Source: Patagioenas fasciata
Lineage: Eukaryota > Chordata > Aves > Columbiformes > Columbidae
DNA length: 64,000 nt
NCBI RefSeq assembly: GCF_037038585.1
Contig: NC_092520.1
Span: 195,431,604 to 195,495,603 of the forward strand
Direction: 5' to 3'
The translations under genes were made by a program, and so were the position numbers. The notes beneath the pieces were generated by a model. It did not search any database, was not told the DNA's origin, and saw only the letters and a program-made list of their open reading frames with translations. Below, one piece after another: positions 28,701 to 42,457 of this stretch (its first letter is position 1; the number at the start of each line of letters is the position of its first letter).

Positions 28701-31700
28701 TACCAATATCATCCAAATTCCTGCCACCAGTCACACTCAGTCCTTATTTACAAGAACTTTGTATGTGAGGGTTTGGCTTATGAAGATACTTTGATTTTTC
28801 TTACACGTGGGCAAGCAAAAACATTTTCTATTCTACATTTGACATTTGTTCCTTCATTTAACCCCTATTCTTGCATTTCTTTGGAGTCTGAGATTTTTCT
28901 TTGTGAGAGGACCAGACTAAATGAAGTTTTCTCTGTTACTCTATTCTCTAATACTCTAAATACTGTATTCAGATAAAATCTATTTATCTTCTTTCTTTTT
29001 TCTTCCTGTCTGAAAGATAATTTGCACCAGTACAGAGGAGCCCTCAATGACCAGGGTGTTTTCTGTGTGACAGACATCTTTAAAACATCGACAGAAAGCT
29101 TTCTGTTTTTCTTCCTTAATTTTCAGCACTCTAAGGCCTCAGTCATGGTCTACCTAAAAGCTGTAGGCAAATCCCCCCTGATCACAGCAATGGTCACACA
29201 TTACTTGTAGTGATATCCTAAAATGACATGGTTGGCTGCACAATTCGGGCTACTTACATGCTGACTAGTCCCATCCCTTCTGCGGTGTTGAATCCCTGGG
29301 GATCAGCCCGGATTTCACTAGCGAGGAAAAGCAGCTGATATGTCTCTTTAGATGCCGACAGAAGTGAGGTAAGCCGGCATGAAGAGCGGAAAAAATGTAA
29401 GCAGCAAGCAAAGGCCTTTGGACAGCTGTGATCTGAGGAAGAAGAGAGGCTGCAGACAAAAGCGAGGAGGGAGGAATGTAGCAGGTGGGGAAGGGAGGGG
29501 TGGAGAAAGCCAAGGAGTTAGCCAGAAAAAATGATCCTCAGCTTCACTTAATGAGTATCACCAGTCATCTCCAAAATCCATTTGCTATTGGAAAGCATTC
29601 TTTGACTTCTCTCCTGCCTGCCTGCATGCCTTACTTTACTAATTAGCTAACTGCTTGTACATAACTTTGAGGCTGGAGAAGGCCATCCAAGTAAAATAAC
29701 CTAAACTGCATCTGCAGCTGGAAGAGAATAAAAATTCCTTTTCTCTGGTTTCAATGATTCCCCTACAGTAGAGATTCTGAAAATCAGCTTCTACTTTAAA
29801 CAGGAATCACTATACCTAAGAGATTTTTTTTTCTGGAAAATATGTTGAGACTTCTGCTAGTAGAAACAAGTATTTTACAGAACTATTCATCATTTGTCAC
29901 CAGAAGATCCATCACTCACTATGAAAGAATGAGAGGCTAAAGAAGTTTCATGAAGTTTAGTATTTCTTGACACATTCTCAAAAGAAAAGTTGGTTTTACT
30001 AAGAATAAATAACATTTTGTCCTTCTCTTAATGCCATTCTCTAACAAGCTTTGTTTTTATTAGAACTGGTACTTTTTAGGGGAAAAAAATGAAAAATTCA
30101 GAAGTTGCCATTTCAAAGAGAAGGATTGAGGACAGCACATATTAATAATGTTGCATTTTGTCATTTTCTCTGTACAACTATTTTATTATTGCTGTGGGAA
30201 TGCAGCAAAGTGCCAATTCCCTGAACAAGAAGCTGTGTAAATTCCAGTTATGATCATACAACCAAACCTTGTATAATCAAAAGCAACTTTTTCTCCATGC
30301 CTGTATTTTGCTTGAGTTCTTGCCAAAAATGCAGCCGCCTGTCATTACAAAATCTACATTAATCTTCAGTTCTGTTTGAACTGGTATAAGATATTCTCCA
30401 CAGTCCAAAGTCTGTAGCTATTTCATCATTTTAGGCACTTCACATTGGGGTATTTGAGTGTTCTTCCCGCTTTTTTGGTAACAGGAATTTCACAGAACCA
30501 CTAGAGAACACTAAATCGCTTTGATCCCCCGTTCAGTAGAGGTGTTCACTTTGCACCAGGTGCCCCTGTGTTCACCCAAAGCCCAAGCTGCCACAGGCCT
30601 GTCAGGTTCACTAGGGCAAGTCAGAAACCATGAGGATGCTCTGAATAACAATGACTGTAGGTGACTAAGCCCACTCAGTTTCCTCCTCAAGGTCAAAGCT
30701 TTCCATTCCTGAATCTGGCCTCTGAATTCAATGGGAGGCACTGGACTTATCTCACCTTCTACACTAAGAGAAATGCCCTCCCACCTCAGGCTGGGATAAC
30801 ACATCCAGGCCAGCTTGACTACTGAGTCTATCAAGTATACACCTGCCTAAAGAATAAAGCTCAGTGAAGCAAATGTTTAAAAAAATCAGGCAGGTAATCT
30901 ACAGCAAGGCTAGACCTATAACTCAGAAATCCCACCCTGCCTGCAGTCCACCAGACTGTCCTTTCCCATGGACTCGTTTATGGACATGCCATCTGAACCT
31001 CCTGTGCTTTCTAAAAGGTACCTCAAAAGTGTGCCTGGAAAAACTCGGAGAAATCTTTGTTGTTTTGTTACAGGATGCAACTGACTGACGCTTCAGTGTG
31101 CCTGCCATCACACAGCTCTTAACTTCACCAGTCATCTGTCCTTCCTGACTGTCACACAGGTGTAAGTCAAAAAGCTTTGGAGACATGTTTCACAGCTCTT
31201 CCTGTGCAAGAAACAAAGAAAAAATGTCAGTATGCCATTGAAATTACTTCTGTGGCAAGGGTCTGCTCCTTCTTCTTCACTGGCATAGTCTTTACTATAT
31301 ATTCATGATTGTTCTAGTTCTTAGAAGATTCTGTGCTTTGCTCTACATGTCATGTCTATTTTTTTCCTGTAGTTCCAATGTTTTTTTAAAAAAAAATATT
31401 GAGGTAAAACTTATCTTTGGTTTGCATGCTTCAGTAAAAATGTTATGTCTACTGTTTATGTATAGAGGACAACAGCACTAGAAGCAGTGATATTTGCAGT
31501 GAAAAAGCTCAGCAGTGGCTGCTTCCCACAACTGCTTATTTTTACGAATCCCCATCATCTCCTCCTTCAACTTGCTACCAGGATTTGTAAGGTTTTTAAG
31601 GCTTTCCTGGGACCTTAAATACAACTTCCAAGGTTGGTTTGCAGAATTATTTTTTTTTCTCTTTCTTTATATTTGTAAACATTAGAGCTCAGAATAAAAA

Positions 31701-32133
31701 GTATAGCATGCCTATTCGTTTACTGGCAAACGCAGAAGGTCATGATCCCATGATAAAATCCCTCTCTACTCCAGAGAATAGTGAAACTGTCACAGCACGA
31801 GTATTTCCTGGAACCACTTTTAAGTTCAGAAATAAACAAATTTCCCATGGAAGTTTATTCAACTGGTATTCAAAGAACATTAACTCATATAGCTGCTTCT
31901 TTCCAGTACTGTACTTCTAACTCATGTAAACACTGTGTTCCACTTCACATAGTGAGAAGTCCAAATATTATTACAATAAAGAATGCACACCAATAGGGAA
32001 CGTGTAGTACCACTGGTGATGACTTCCCTGGTAATTATCATACTATTTTCAGAGTAATAGCAAACAACTCTTCAGAAGTACTAAATATTCTTGTTTATAG
32101 CATACTATGAAAACTGGCAGGTTTTTAAATTGC

Positions 32134-32663
32134 TGTTAACAGACACATAAATTCACAGGATTTGGAACACATGCTCTGATATAGCTAAATTCAACAACCA
32201 TAGATGTTTCCCATGAAAGTGTGAGATGTAGAACAGGGGTCAGAATCTTTTCGAGCGCAGTGTGCCAGACTACTTTTTTTCCCAAGCGGGAAGCTAAGTG
32301 CACTGGAAGGAGCTCAGAGGGAGCTGGGGAATATGGCCTCTGAAAGGGGTGATGCAGCCGATTGTTTCTCTCCTGTGTGAGGAGAGATGGCTGAGCCCCA
32401 GACTCAGAAAGAATCAGGAGAGTCCCCAAATGCCTTGTCAGGACTCAGTAGCCCCTCCTCTTTATACCTGAGTGACACTGAGGATCCACCTCTCCCCCAC
32501 CTTCGGCACTTATGCTATATGCTGTTGAGCCTTGCCATAGACTGAAACCTTCCAGCCCTCAAGCGAGTGTCTCTCTCTTCAGTAGCACAATATACTGCTT
32601 GAACCCTCCAGGCCAGTGCTGAATGCTCTTGCATATGTATTAAATTTTAATTGCACCAGTCAC
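32134..32663 (+). mobile_element. Possible LTR-like element, boundaries uncertain
   Basis: GC-richer block in AT-rich DNA with a TATA-like CTTTATACC near 32460 and an ATTAAA near 32640. It begins TGTTAAC and could end near CCAGTCACA. Short flanking repeats (AATTGC; GAAAAC) can be paired in more than one way, so the call is weak. Confidence 0.25.
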
Positions 32664-34134
32664 ACTGAAAACAGTAAGATTATCCACAACCTTAAAATGA
32701 AGAGTATATGTTATTGTTTGAAGAGCGTCGAGCAAACATCCACGCTGACCTACTTGACTCAGCAAACTGGCTAAACCTCTGCTTAAATCCCACTAGCTTT
32801 ATGGGAAGAGGACTATGTATACACTTGGCTTTGAGTACTTTCTACTTAAGTTTTACACACTTTCCTGGGTAAGGATGTACATGTGTATATTTGCATAGAT
32901 TTACTTTCTTCTGAAGAGAGCCCAAACCAGGTGAAATAAAAAGCACATGTACACACAGAAAATACAAACAAGGATTTTACATTTGAAGCAATGTATATTC
33001 CTCACACCAAACTGAAATGACATTTCTAATTATTCTATTTGGCATTTCGATCACACTGTTTGAATAGTCTTCAAGTTAATTGTAAAGAAGAACTTAAAAA
33101 AAAATAATATTGCATCTTTAAAGTGATGATAGCTGGAAAAATAAAGGAGCTCCAAGAAGCAGAAGACTGACCTCACTTTTCTTCAGGAACAAGACTGTTG
33201 TCTGGACTATATCTATTCCAGCACCTCATACCCTCCTTAGTAATCTCTTACTTTTTCTATCAAACCATAAAAATTAAACAAAAGGCAAAGTACACTAGAC
33301 TATGACCTTCACAAAAACACACATTTTTACTGCCTAAGTATGTTCCCACAAGGTTTTAGGAAGAGGTAGAAATTAACTGGCTGTAGTATCAAGTCAAGGG
33401 TCTTGTAGAAAACACTGTTATATTGTGCCTACTGACTCATCAGCTTTCATTAATACTCATCTGGTTCAGGTAGTGCCAGACTGCAAATTGATCATAAAAG
33501 TGGTTCCATTAGCCCCAGTGCTGTGATGATCCTGGGAGATCCAGGTGTGTCAGCAAGAATCCTGAAGAGGTTCTTCCAGGTGTTTCTGGCTACCTCATTG
33601 CTCTGCTTCCAATCTGCAGAAAACACAGCTGTAGGCAGTAGGAACAACTGGTGATAGAGCTGACTAGCAGAGGGAAAGACAGAAAACTGGTGAAGGAGGA
33701 ACAGCTGTGCATTTAATAAACTGTATTTCTACAGATGAGCAATGACAAATATACATGCTGCTTCTAGAAAGATTATAAGCCTTTAAAAATAAAGGTCCTA
33801 CTTATAATGAGATCAACATCGTCCTGTCAAATATAGTGAATTGTGCATTTGTGTCTTGTACTTTGACTATCACATCAAACAAGATACGTAAGCTTTGTAA
33901 GAAAGACTATTTTTCTTCTTGAAGTATGATTTTTGAAATAAAATATAAAACTCCGTTCCTCTGTTATTTGCTGAATAGGTTGGAAATCCATAACCTAATT
34001 TTGTAACTTTATTGGTAGTGACTTTACGTATAAATCTGTAACCTACAAGCCTACAAACTACTGGTCTTTATACATGTAATTAATTCTATTAAAGGCAGTG
34101 GAACTACTGATTTAAAATAAAGTTTAAACAGAAG

Positions 34135-34655
34135 AATTCACATAATTGGGGTCAAAGCTGGAAGAATGGACTGACAGGAGCCTTATAAAATTCAACAAGG
34201 ACAAACCCAAATTCCTGCACTTGGGAAGGAAGAGCCCCTGGCAGTGACACAGGCTGGGGACTGAGGGCTGGGGAGCTGCTCCATGAAAGGGCCCTGGGAG
34301 CCCTGGTGAGCAGCAAGGTGAGCACGAGCCAGCGGGGCCCTGACAGCAGGGGGGAATCACCAGCCTCCCAGTCTGCATTAAGGCACAGAGCCAGCAGATG
34401 AAGGACTGACAGCAGTGCATGCCAGGAGGGCAGAGACAGGAGGTGTAAGCTGGAACAAGACAGATTGAGCCTGAATGTATAGAAAAAACATTTTGACTGT
34501 GAGGACCATTACCAAGAAGTTGTGCGGTCTTCATCTGTAGTGTTTTTCAAGAGTGGGTAAGGTGGCTACTCAGACTTCACGGCTGACCCTGCTTCAGTGG
34601 ATGGCTGGATGAGACACATCCTGAAGTTCTAACCTGAATTTTCCTGTTTCTAAGA
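34135..34655 (+). mobile_element. Old CR1 fragment with internal deletions
   Basis: Plus-strand decayed CR1: GGGTCAAAGCTGGAAGAATG, FNKDKPKFLHLGRK-like coding remnants, and a 3' part ending near TGGATGAGACACATCCTGAAG. The central segment is shortened relative to intact CR1. Confidence 0.8.
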
Positions 34656-37499
34656 CCACGTTATTTTATATGACTGAGAAGATCTCTGTTGTGTTTTTCG
34701 GAAAGAATGCAGTGTAGATGATTTATTCAAAGAAGTATGTGATCTATTCATCAGTTTTACTTAAGTGCTATTAGGCCCACATAATTAAAGAGATTACACT
34801 TCTGGCCTCACCTCTCAGTACTGTAACTGTGTTTGAGATAGTGGCCTCCTGAAACAGCCAATATAGCAACAACTTCTTGGAAGCTTAAGAGTACCCTCTG
34901 CTGGCTTAATGTGAAAGCTGTGAAACTGCAGCATGACCTACTGAAACAGTATGGCAGGCATATAGATTCCTTTCCCAGCACAGCTGTGCAGCCCTGCATG
35001 GGGGAAACAGCTGTGCAGTAACATCCATCATCTACAAAGGGACTGCCTGAAGCAACATTGCACTACACCAGCTACAGGGCTCTGTTTCTCAAACAGGAAT
35101 TCCAGAGCTGTCATCCTATTAGGGTGCCTGTCTTGTCAAATAGCCCATCAAATGCCATCTGTGTGAAGAGCCCTAGCACAAAATAAAACTTAGTCTGGGG
35201 ACACTCTGTTTTGAACATGAACAGTGTGCAGTGAATTGATAGCTGAATTATGTCCTAAAAGACAGAACAGCTTGTGTCTTAATGACTCATCTTTCTCCCT
35301 TACAAGCTCATGGGAAGAGTTTGTCTACTTTCTACAGCTCACACTGCAATCAAATTTCTTGTTGCAAAGCTGATACCAGGTAGGAAGAATTTAATCACTG
35401 CATATATTATAATGTATAATGAAAAAAGATATAAAGTTATTAAATACTTCAATTGAAAGTTGTTTATTTATCTATACTATGGCACATAGGTCTATATATA
35501 CCAACCTATGGAAGTATTTCTTTATAAACATAAGCATTTAGATTTATCAATGAATAAATGTAAAAAAAAAAAAAAAAAAAAAGGAGATATTTATCTTCTA
35601 TCCTGATTACCAAGGAGAAGCTGCTGCTTCAGTCAAGGCTCTTGGACAAAATTATTAAAGAGCTCCAAGAGGTTGCCATTAATGGTAGATACTGCACCAC
35701 CAGAAAGCTGGTGGCTGTATGACACCTTATGATTTCTCACTTTTTCTCTTCTTCATTTCCAGTGATCTGTGATCCTTCTATTTGCCAATGCTGAGCAGCC
35801 ATGTCTCACCTTGCTGTTACTTGATAAATAAATGAAACAATAACTTTCTTAAAGTATGTTACAGAATCATGGAGAGGATGAACTGGCAAAGCAGAAAATA
35901 TGAATCTCCTGAGAGCAAGTTAGAGCTGATCCTAGCACTGAAACTACATGTCAGATTGCTGCTAGGTGTTATGGTTAGCTATTTTCTTCTACATAACTGT
36001 ATTTCATATGAGAGTATCAGCTGCTGTTATGCTTTCCTAAATAGTAGTTTCTGGCCTTCTTCACTTCAGTGCTTGAAACTGTGACTTTGCCTACTCCAGG
36101 AACCAAAACATTTGAAAGTAAACTAAAACCCTGCATATTATGTATGTAAAATGTCAAAGATGAGCCTCAGTTCTCTGAATCTGTTTCTCTTCCACCTTTT
36201 GCAAGCCAAAGATCTTATACAGGACCATCTTTTGTGTCTTTGTGATACCTCAAACAAATGAGGCCATGATCACAGCTGTATGAGGGAAAGTTCTTATTTA
36301 TGGCACTACACATTAAAAAAAAATGCTATCACCTGACAATAGGGAATGATGGAAAAGAAACCACCTCAGCAATTTTGTAATTAGATACTGCATTTCCAAA
36401 TGGCACAGAAAGAATAATTCCACATTGGCACCGGAAGAACAACATGACCCCACAAGGTCCCTCCTGTTAGAATACTGCACAGTTTACATCACTTCCTTGG
36501 GCAGCTTCTTTGTCTGGGAAACAACAAAAACCAAACTCACCAAATATGTAGGCCACTTTATTTTTTGGTTTTAAAATGTGTTCCTCCTTCTCCTTTATTA
36601 AAAAATGACTTTTTTTTAAGACTAAGAAATATTAAAGAAAAACAATGCAATTTTTAAAATTAGAAATAGCTTCTTATAGGTACACAGGATGGGCAAGAGT
36701 AATAGGATCCAGACTAGATTCCTAGAAGACATTGAAAAAAATAACATGAAGCAGAACTGATTTAAGTGCTTTTTCTTTTTTCCTCAAGGAACATAAATAT
36801 ACTTACTGCAGGTATGACACATATCAAAAAGCGGACAGAAAGTACCGGGTTTATAAAGTTACTGTACATATAAACTACCAAAATGGTAGATTATACTACA
36901 TGGACATTAACAGATTTGCAAAACATGAAGCATCATCACTAACGTACCCATAATAATTTCTCAAATATGCTTAGAAATACTGTCATAGCAGCTCCAAGAT
37001 GCATTTAAAGATGATTGTCCCAACATTAAAAAGCTTAACTTGGACATTCATCTTACAGCTAGTATGAAATCCAACAAGTTTCCTTTTTTTTAATTTTTTT
37101 TTTTTTTTTTAATTTTGTCCCATCCCCAGACTTACTGTGCCCTGTGAATACAGAACAATTTACCAAGACAATGTTTCTTCTGGCTGCACAACTTTTGAGC
37201 TACTACTCAAGCAGTTTCTGCACTAGTGGATGCAGTGGTATATGTGTATTTTACATTTCAAATGCTATGATGCATGAGGATTGGGGCATTACTCTATTTG
37301 ACAAATGCAAAATAAAAATGATCCTCAGCCTCAAAGAGCCCATAGTCTCCCTACTGACAAAGGCTACATTAGGAGGTTCAAATTAAAAAAAAAAAAAAAA
37401 ACAAAAAACAAACATCATTAAGTAGAAAGACAATATTTTTACCTCAGCAGCGGACCAATTAGTATAACCAAATACCATTTTGCCATAAAAGCAATAGCA
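34656..37499. other. Intergenic, no supported gene
   Basis: AT-rich, with an A-homopolymer near 35561-35582 and T-tracts near 37082-37112. No gene seen. Confidence 0.6.
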
Positions 37500-38130
37500 A
37501 GATCATAACCCTAGATGTCAGGAAAGTTGACCTTGGCCTGTTCAGGGTTCTGCTTAGAAAGGAAGCTAAGGTAGACAGTCCTAGACAGAAGGGTCCAAGA
37601 GAGTCGGTTGATTTTCAGTGATCGCTTTCTCCAGCCCTGATTTGTGGGAAATCAAGCAAAGGTGGCAGTAAGCCAGCACAAGTGAACAAGGAGCTCCTGA
37701 CTAAACTCAAGATGTAAAAATGAACACATGAGGTGGAAACCGGCAAGTGACCGAGAAGGAATATAGACACTGTCAAAGCGTGAAGGGATGGGGTCAATAA
37801 AGCCAAAGCCACCTGAAGTTGAACCAGCAACAGATCTGAAGAGCACCAAGGGCTGTGACACAAATGTCTGCAAGCAAATGAAAGACAAGAGAAAACATGA
37901 GCCCACAGCTGTGGGTAGGGTACCAGGTGACAAAGGACACAGAAAAGGTCAAGTACTCAATCCCTTCTTTGCTTTGGTCTTCACTGGTAAGATTTGCCTT
38001 AAGGATTCCCAGACCTGTGGGAATGTCTGGAACAAGGTCTTCCTGGGGGAGAATCAGATTAGCGAATATTTAAACAAGCTGGAGAGACAGTAAGCCCATG
38101 GTGCCTGATGAGATGGACACCCACAATCAT
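37500..38130 (+). mobile_element. Old CR1 ORF2 fragment
   Basis: Plus-strand, degenerate. Recognisable from GGGTCCAAGAGAGTCGGTTG, the ELLTKLK-like stretch, NPFFALVFTGK and an MGPD-like motif near 38100. Contains a chance 101-codon frame (37788-38093) that is decayed CR1 and not a gene. Confidence 0.8.
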
Positions 38131-40904
38131 AATACCACACTAGCAAAGCAAACTGATGCTAAGCCAGGCCAAGTCCAGCCTAGCTTAAGGTATGGGATAT
38201 TGCACTGTGCCAGGAATGGAGTGGAACAGTTAATTCTTTCATGCAATCACACTCTCTGCAATCTGGACTTCCAGCTTCCACTCCAGGAGCCCAGCACCTA
38301 CTAGGTGAGAGCAAGGTGCCAACAGCAGATGTAATCTGTCCTAACAGCAACTGTCGAACAACTCAGCCAGACTTTGACACCTACATTCTAAACAGCCAAA
38401 GTTAAGCAAGCTAGGGTATGTACTCCTAGCCAAAAGCACCCCTCAAACCTCCCTCACTTAGGAATGAGTCTAGCTTTTCATTCCTTCTACAGAACTTAAG
38501 TATACAAATCAGGACCAGAAAGTTGTATCTATTGATAACAGATACTCCTAATCACATATTAATAGTATTTTTCTTAAAAAAAAATAAAAAATAAAAAAAA
38601 AATAAAAATTTTAAACTACAACAAATAAAACCCCCACTAAAGAAAAAACAATAAACAACCAACCAAAAATACCAAAAGGTCACACACACTCCTATAAAAG
38701 AATATACAAACTTGTATGAGCTCACTCTTTTCTTTTGATATGTGGCTGGATGTAGCCTTGCGCATCTAGTTATCAGTTACCTGAGTGGTTAGAGCACTCT
38801 CAGAAAGCAGGAGAAATAAATCCAGGTCTAGGTCTCTTACCTCACAGATTACTCCAGGAAATTCCTCTGCCTTCCAGAATCTCGGTTTAAGAGGTCTAGA
38901 TTCAACAGGACTAACAGCAACACTCCCTCCTGCCTCCAAGAAATTAAACAGAGTGATAAGGATGGGGTAATGGACATCCCTGTTATGTCAACTACTTTAC
39001 ACATAGCCATGTGTGCCACAAAGAACAATCAGTAGACTAGAAATTAAGTTTTAATGTTCCAATCCTGTAAGACGAAATATTAACTTGAATATAACTTTTA
39101 AAAGTTAAAATCAAGACAAAAAGGCTACAAAAAAGAGGTCTAATGCAACAGAAATACAATTTCAAAGGTACTTTCCAGTAAGAAAGAAAATCTAATACAC
39201 TAGTGCAAGAGAAAGACTACTATGTTAGGATCACTTAAAATCTAATTCTAAGAGAAATCTGAGAAAAAAAGCAAGATCCTTGCAAACATATTTGAGCTTT
39301 ATCCACAAATCATATTTGGATTAACATTGGAACTGAAACCAGAAAGATAGACATGGTGAGAAGTTGCTGAAAAAGATGAGGAAAATTCCTTTTTGATCCA
39401 AGGAAGGAAAAAAAACAGAACAAAACACAGACAATTGCTTTGAATAACCTCAGAAGTTTCCTTTCAGAATAGATAAAATGTAATCTCATAAAATAACCCG
39501 TAGCAGACTTATGGACAGAGGGAAGTGATGGGGTAACAGGAGGCCAGCTAAGGCCATTATGGAGAACTGTCTTTTATATTATTGCTATGTATGTTTCAGG
39601 AGCACCTGGGTTTTTGTAAGGCTTTCCCCGCCCCCCCGGCCTTTTTTTCTTCTCATGCATTCTTTTCAGTTAGTCACTTGTTAAGACAAGCTTGAATTAT
39701 TTGTATGCCTAACCTTGTGCTGTATTAATGGTCTGAAAGCAACTTGAAGGGCAGGGTGCACCCTGTTTGTCAGGGAGAATTGTCTTAATATACACATATA
39801 GTGCTGCATACATCGAGAGCTTAACACTCAGAATGTCATCTGGTGATTTTCACGACTCTTGATGCTTTTATTAACTTGCAACTGTCAGTTTAAAGGCTAG
39901 TGATTACAAGCGCCTGACTGAAGAGCACCTCTCCCATACATACGAAGACAATGTATGATGAGTCCTTATCAACCATAAAAGGAAAAAGTGTTGTGTTTGT
40001 ACAATCTATCCCATATAACTCACGGTGACCCTTGTCCTGGTCTTGTCTATAACCTATGAGCTTTGACATCTCTCCTAAGAAAGAAGTAGTGATTTGAATC
40101 CTTTCAGGTGATGCCTGGCTTCCTGAATTACCTAAACAACCAAGTTATTCTGCAAAACAGACTTCTTTTTGTATGTAGCCAGTTATGGTAACATTAGGCC
40201 TTACGGATCTTGCAGGAGTCTAGCTTGTCTTTGCTGCTCAGTCATTGACACTTAACTCCCAGGTGCTTCAGATGATCATCCTAATGGTCCTTGTTAATAG
40301 TAACATGAAATGTCAGTTATGTTTAGAAAGTACCATCAACTCATTTTGTCTCTCCAGAAGGTTACATCTCTACTAAAAAACCCTAAACATATTAGAGTTG
40401 CATTCTCTTTGCTCCCCAAACTGCCTATTTCTTCCCTCTTCAAATTTAGCACTCATTAAATACAACACCTTTCTTACAACTTGAAAGATATGTGGCATAT
40501 AGGCTCATACCTGGCAATTACAGACTGGCAAATTAAGAAACATCTAGATATAACAGCTGAAGGAACATAAAGAAAACTGTTACAGATACTTTTTAATACC
40601 ATTGGGTACTTAAACTACAGCTCAAGATCAGCTTAGACAGCTTTTAACATAAGAATTCAACAGAATTCTTTTCTATACAATATTCACTTAAATATCTATT
40701 GCACATACAAATCTTACACGCACTGTTCACAAACTGAACTGTGACTTAGTCTGAACAAACAAGTCTGCAGGAGTATACAGAGGATGTTTGGCCTTCACTG
40801 ATCAACAGGTCAATCCTATTCATACCTTTTTTTATTTCCACTTACCTTGGGGTAGTGTTTATAACTTCTTCATAGGGAAGCCTAAACCATGGGGTTTTTA
40901 GCCA
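38131..40904. other. Intergenic, no supported gene
   Basis: AT-rich, A-tract at 38.6 kb, short GC run near 39630. No gene seen. Confidence 0.6.
38574..38672 (+). repeat. A-rich low-complexity tract
   Basis: A-runs broken by single T or C for about 95 bp. No recognisable SINE or LINE body is attached. Confidence 0.85.
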
Positions 40905-41220
40905 TATTACACAGAATGTTAGGGATTGGAAAGGACCTGAAAAGATCATGTAGTCCAATCCTCCCACCGGAGCAGGAACACCTAGATGAGGTTACACAGG
41001 AAGGCGTCCAGGTGGGTTTTGAATGTCTTCAGAGTAGGAGACTCCACAACCCCCCTGGGCAGCCTGTTCCAGTGCTCTGTTACCCTCACCGTGAAAAAGT
41101 TTCTTCTCATATTTAAGCAGAACCTCCTGTGTTCCGGTTTGTACCCACTGTACCTTGTCCTATCATTGGTTGTCACCAAGAAGAGCCTGGCTCCATCCTT
41201 GTGACACTCACTCCCTTTTC
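40905..41220 (-). mobile_element. CR1 3'-end fragment
   Basis: Minus-strand CR1 3' end: GGGATTGGAAAGGACCTGAA, then the segment encoding the end of ORF2 ([19 protein letters not shown]), open for 65 codons. It resembles copies A and B but is clearly more diverged. About 0.7 kb beyond the predicted CRELD2 3' end. Confidence 0.92.
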
Positions 41221-41889
41221 ATCCTCCCTGTAGCCACTACCTAAATATATTCCAAACTTCACTCACTTCCTTCAGACCTTTAAATACTGCATTGGATGGC
41301 CCTCGTCTTATTTACACATGTGATGGTCCTGCAGAATATACCAATTTTGTCTCTTATACTTGCCTTTAAGTTTAGAGACAACACATAGGAAATTGTGTCT
41401 ACACTATGCCTATTAGTTTTCCCTCTGAAATGGCACAAGAAGGTAAACTGAGTGTAGAATGCTTGCTCTGTAAAGGACAGGAAGCTACTACATGCAGCAG
41501 TAGATGGTAGTGCAAGTCATGTATTCATCAATTCTAGAGCACTCATACAAGAGCTGTGAACCACTGAGCACAGGTGTTAGTCTAACTTTTCATTACTGTA
41601 TATATAGTTTACGCAGTTAATGCAAGCATCGGGAAGAAAGGCTTGTCCACCTACCTTTGGAAAGTTTTAAAGTCTGACATAATTCTTCCTTCAGAGGTAA
41701 GGGGTGGGGGGTGGTATCTTTTTTCTCCCAACCAAGTGCTGGAGTTCAGCGTTGAATTGAAATACAGTGCTTGCAAAGTTATGGATTTTTTTTGTGTGAT
41801 TTCTCTGCCTTTTTTTTTTTTTCACCACCCAAATGAAAAATAGACATGACAACAAGGCAATGTATTAACATGTTAAAAATTTTCAAGGC

Positions 41890-42398
41890 ACATTCCAACA
41901 AAATAAACTTTTATTGAACGCAGTGTTAGGCATTCTATTTTGTTTAAGGGAACAGCATTCCCCCCCCAAATAGACTCCCTTTAACAATTTCTAAGAACTG
42001 CATTTCAGCTACAGAAATATTTCTCATGTCAAGAAACACCAAACTTCAGCCTAAATTTTTCTTGAATTATGAAGGGCAACCAAGTCCTTCCAAATTATGA
42101 TAGTTTTCAGTAGGCACTAGAATGAGAAACCTGGAAATTGTTTACAATTGCTGGGTACAACATTACGTTAATTCAAATTTTATACTTACCCATCTAGAAT
42201 GTTGTTCTTAAAGAATGATATAAAAAGTGGCATTTAGGAATAAAGAAATGCAGCTTAAAGAGCAGTTTATCACCATTTAAAAAAATCTTAATGGTAACCT
42301 GCATATTTAATACCATTTCCACAGTATGTCAGCTAGCAGAGGCTTAGTCCAATAATTTAAAACTTTAGATAGGAATGTCTTTTGGTTCTGAATGCATG
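41890..42398 (-). other. CRELD2: CRELD2 3' UTR (predicted extent)
   Basis: AT-rich sequence after the TGA. A canonical AATAAA lies at 41915-41910, placing cleavage near 41,890. A weaker ATTAAA at 42311-42306 could give a short 3' UTR. The end is inferred from the signal only. Confidence 0.6.
41910..41915 (-). promoter_or_regulatory. CRELD2: CRELD2 polyadenylation signal AATAAA
   Basis: Canonical hexamer on the minus strand about 480 nt after the stop codon, and the first AATAAA met reading downstream. Confidence 0.55.
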
Positions 42399-42457
42399 TC
42401 ATAAGTCATCATGTCCAGTAGGTGAAGGCTCAGTTGTTTCACTCTCTACTTCCTCTC
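42399..42457 (-). CDS. CRELD2: CRELD2 coding exon 10 (acidic tail, HDDL stop)
   Basis: Fifty-nine coding nt after acceptor TTTTACAG. It encodes GEEVESETTEPSPTGHDDL then TGA. The C-terminal HDDL matches the position and character of human REDL (weak ER retention). Confidence 0.93.

Larger units (their letters stand above)
17017..34134. other. Intergenic, no supported gene
   Basis: Long AT-rich stretch with G/T-rich tracts (25.5 and 26.2 kb), a TA tract (25.7 kb), and the possible LTR at 32.1-32.7 kb. No frame shows family resemblance. I cannot exclude a lncRNA, which would not be visible here. Confidence 0.55.

Noticed and set aside
37788-38093. A 101-codon plus-strand frame.
   Set aside because: It is decayed CR1 ORF2 (NPFFALVFTGK region), so it was annotated as a mobile element.
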